64,000 bases of DNA from the NCBI RefSeq assembly GCF_000577245.1, contig NZ_CBYO010000022.1, positions 1 to 64,000 of the forward strand, in the 5' to 3' direction. The notes below the pieces were generated by a model. That model searched no databases. It saw nothing but the letters and a program-made list of their open reading frames with translations, and was not told where the DNA came from. This DNA comes from Paucisalibacillus algeriensis (GTDB taxonomy: Bacteria; Bacillota; Bacilli; Bacillales; Amphibacillaceae). Each line of letters starts with the position of its first letter. The first letter of the stretch is position 1. This document shows, one piece after another, positions 61,939 to 64,000 of this stretch. The translations under genes were made by a program, and so were the position numbers.

Positions 61939-62697
61939 TTAACTATAACGACTAATCACACTTCTTAATTCTTCCGCAATAAATGCAGGGCCTCGTTCAA
62001 GGTCGGTTCTTGAAAAGGATACCTTTACAAAATTCTCATCCATATCCAGTGCTTCAGCAAAAAGTCCACCAAGACCTTTTGCTCGACGGTCAATCTGAAG
62101 AATAACCTCTACACGGTCTTCTTGCATAAAAAATATAGCTTCTAACTCATCTAAATCTCTGCGAAACTCGTTACTCGGATAAAACTCAAATTCTTGAACA
62201 TAGCGATGCCTCCGTGAATACTCCATTTCAACTTTTCGCAAATGAAATCCAAGGACGTTAGTCAGTGCATCTAACACAGTTTTCATAAATGGATGTGGTA
62301 AGACTCTAACAAAATCTTTATCAGTAGGATCGATTGCACTTGGCACGTCCAATCCAGTTTGTACCCATACCTTTGTTCTTCCGAGTGTTGGTGGTGTATG
62401 TACAGGCATTCTAAATTGAAAATCTACTTCCTTTGATTCACCTTCACGAATAGAAAAAGACTCCCCAACCACAAACGATCCTAAAGTCACTTTTTCATAA
62501 ACCTTCCTATCATCCTTCTCGCGAACAGCTTCCGTCATAACAAACAAATTAATTTTATCGATTTGTTGCTCTGATCCTCCACCTTGGATCACTACTTTTC
62601 CACGTACTTCCTCGCCTGGCAGAATCTGATCACTAACTAGTTGTGTGTCTACCTTTGCACTACCAATTCCAACACTTGCTAATAACTTCTTAAACAT
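61939..62697 (-). CDS. spo0M: Sporulation-control protein Spo0M
   Basis: The 252-residue arrestin-like protein starts MFKKLLASVGIGSAKVDT, followed by LPGEEVRGKVVIQGGG, FRMPVHTPPTLGRTKVWVQTGLDVPSAIDPTDKD and a basic-acid C-terminal region (IDRRAKGLGGLFAEALDMDE). These are Spo0M hallmarks. It is a two-domain beta-sandwich that affects sporulation and cell-division control in B. subtilis. The Met after AGAGGGGGC is chosen rather than the longer frame. Confidence 0.92.
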   Translation of the reverse strand: MFKKLLASVGIGSAKVDTQLVSDQILPGEEVRGKVVIQGGGSEQQIDKINLFVMTEAVREKDDRKVYEKVTLGSFVVGESFSIREGESKEVDFQFRMPVHTPPTLGRTKVWVQTGLDVPSAIDPTDKDFVRVLPHPFMKTVLDALTNVLGFHLRKVEMEYSRRHRYVQEFEFYPSNEFRRDLDELEAIFFMQEDRVEVILQIDRRAKGLGGLFAEALDMDENFVKVSFSRTDLERGPAFIAEELRSVISRYS

Positions 62698-62780
62698 TCC
62701 TATGCCCCCTCTATTAAATTTTATTAAAATTCTTAATTCCATAATACAAAATAATCTTTCTTATAAACACCCACCAATAA

Positions 62781-62822
62781 AAAAATAGGTAGTTCAGCCT
62801 ATAAGCTAAACCACCTATTTTT
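62781..62822 (-). terminator. Terminator of the RND transporter gene
   Basis: AAAAATAGGTAGTTCAG pairs with CTAAACCACCTATTTTT, with two mismatches, around a short loop. It sits right after the efflux gene's stop codon. Confidence 0.8.
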
Positions 62823-62823
62823 A

Positions 62824-64000
62824 TTAATTTTCTTTAATTTCTTTACGATTTTTCTTAAAAATTTTCGATAAAATCTCATAAACGATCGGAACAATGATTA
62901 AGGTTAAGAGGGTTGAACTTGCTAATCCACCAATAACCGTAATTGCAAGACCTTTTGAAATCAAACCTCCACCAGCATTACCAAATAACATAGGTATTAA
63001 GGCACCTATTGTTGCAATTGCTGTCATAAGAATTGGACGAAGTCTTGTAGCACCTGCTTCCAGTATTGCCTCACGCATTTCCATTCCCTCATGCTCCATA
63101 TGGATAATACGATCAACAAGTACAATTGCATTCGTTACAACTATACCAATTAACATAAGTAAGCCCATCATTACTGTAACCGAAATCGTTTCGCCTGCAA
63201 TTAATAGTCCAACAAATGAACCGATTACTGCAAACGGTAATGAGAATAAAATCGCAAAAGGTGCAAGACCTTCTCCAAATGTTACAACAAGTATAAAGTA
63301 AACGATTAGCACAGCTGCAAGCATTGCAAAACCGAGCTGTGTGAATGTTTCTTCCATATCAGCGGTTACACCAGCAACTCCTGTAGTTACCCCTTTAGGA
63401 AACTCCAATTCACTAATACCTTCCTCAATTTCTGCTGAAGCCTTCGAAATATCATCTCCAATTATTGTTCCAGAAACAGATGCATAGTACTCACCTTCAC
63501 TACGTGCAAGTGTATTCAAGGTCGTACCTTCCTCTACTTCAACAAGCTCAGAAAGTGGCATTGTTGTTCCTAATGCTGTCATTACGTCCGTTTCTAATAA
63601 TTCATCAATTGATTTCGGCTCTTGAATTTGCTCATCGTGCTTAACAATTACATTTAGACTATTACCATCTTTTTCAATTGTTGTTAAAACCTCTTCAGAA
63701 CGATTTGGATTTAGCAACATAGCAATTTGACCGGTTGTTAAACCGTATTGTAATAGTTCTTCTTGGTCAACCTTAAATGTATATTCTACAAAAGATTCTT
63801 CCTTACTCGATGATACATCTTCTAATCCTTCATTTTCATTCATAACTTCTTCTACCATCGAAACAGCTTCATTTAGCTTATCTAAGTCTTCACTATAAAG
63901 TGTATAGCTTATCTCATTCGAAGAAAATGCCATGGCAGAGAAATTCTGACTCTTCCATTCCCCAGATTGCCCAATGCTAAAGACATATTCCTCAATTTCT
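62824..64000 (-). CDS. RND efflux transporter, C-terminal part (cut by window edge)
   Basis: The frame is open to the last base of the window, and upstream codons (GQSGEWKSQNFSA) read into the visible part, so the apparent first Met is internal. The visible about 392 residues cover the porter-like domain (LTTGQIAMLLNPNRS) and the last membrane helices with LAAVLIVYFILVVTFGEGLAPFAILFSLPFAVIGS, GLLMLIGIVVTNAIVLVDRI and ATRLRPILMTAIATIGALIPM. These are AcrB/HAE1-type RND signatures. In Bacillus the closest class is SwrC. It exports drugs, surfactants or lipids using the proton gradient. Confidence 0.9.
   Translation of the reverse strand, partial: EIEEYVFSIGQSGEWKSQNFSAMAFSSNEISYTLYSEDLDKLNEAVSMVEEVMNENEGLEDVSSSKEESFVEYTFKVDQEELLQYGLTTGQIAMLLNPNRSEEVLTTIEKDGNSLNVIVKHDEQIQEPKSIDELLETDVMTALGTTMPLSELVEVEEGTTLNTLARSEGEYYASVSGTIIGDDISKASAEIEEGISELEFPKGVTTGVAGVTADMEETFTQLGFAMLAAVLIVYFILVVTFGEGLAPFAILFSLPFAVIGSFVGLLIAGETISVTVMMGLLMLIGIVVTNAIVLVDRIIHMEHEGMEMREAILEAGATRLRPILMTAIATIGALIPMLFGNAGGGLISKGLAITVIGGLASSTLLTLIIVPIVYEILSKIFKKNRKEIKEN

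Overview
The window is AT-rich chromosomal DNA from a spore-forming member of the Bacillaceae. Support comes from spore-associated genes (a YjcZ-type microprotein, Spo0M, YndM, DUF1360, the NrnB nanoRNase), T-box riboswitches, sigma-A promoters, strong AGGAGG ribosome sites and TTG/GTG starts. The gene set (RF3, a bacillopeptidase F-like protease, a Tet(M)-like GTPase, heme O synthase, Bacillaceae-type intergenic repeats) fits a halotolerant genus such as Oceanobacillus, Virgibacillus or a relative. The genus is inferred, not proven. I see no prophage, CRISPR array or complete insertion sequence.

Layout. 1-0.3 kb: leader and tandem promoters of an rRNA operon that runs leftward out of the window. 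0.4-7.5 kb: small spore-linked and housekeeping genes, then a large UPF0182 membrane protein. 7.7-8.9 kb: alkyladenine glycosylase and moaC. 8.9-9.45 kb: a palindromic interspersed repeat. 9.5-18.5 kb: a leftward run of ten genes, fdhF-like, fdhD, moaA, moeB, moeA, moaE, moaD, mobB, mobA and moaB. Together with moaC this encodes cyclic pyranopterin synthesis, molybdopterin synthase, Mo insertion, the guanylyl step, and the formate dehydrogenase-type enzyme with its sulfuration factor. No molybdate transporter lies here. 18.7-24.7 kb: an XRE-cupin regulator, a Cys-rich pentapeptide protein, HMG-CoA lyase, RF3 and an atypical kinase-like protein. 24.8-28.7 kb: aldehyde dehydrogenase facing an FAH-family/LarA-like pair. 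29-30.3 kb: an EAL-HDOD protein.

30.5-33.3 kb is the most interesting locus. One strong promoter is followed by two tandem T-box riboswitches, both with a UAC (Tyr) specifier, then by an NhaC-family transporter overlapping by four bases a PqqB-like metallo-beta-lactamase-fold protein. This looks like a tyrosine-starvation-controlled uptake/processing operon without the other pqq genes. 

33-43 kb: DUF421/DUF4363 divergent pair, aromatic-acid-exporter-like protein, a 1729-residue secreted subtilase and heme O synthase. 43-45 kb: a GNAT gene and a frameshifted aminoglycoside 6-adenylyltransferase remnant. 45-52 kb: isochorismatase-like hydrolase, cold-shock protein, and an OmpR-type two-component system next to a LanFEG-like ABC exporter. 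52-64 kb: a DinB-like protein, 3D-domain wall protein, lipoprotein, Tet(M)-like GTPase, a flavin reductase/luciferase-like monooxygenase pair, EamA transporter, a second repeat element, DUF819 protein, Spo0M, and the C-terminal part of an RND efflux pump cut by the window edge.

Many starts were moved to internal Met/GTG/TTG codons where a Shine-Dalgarno (SD) sequence clearly supports them. Two genes (a YndM homologue and the XRE-cupin regulator) appear to start at ATC/ATT.
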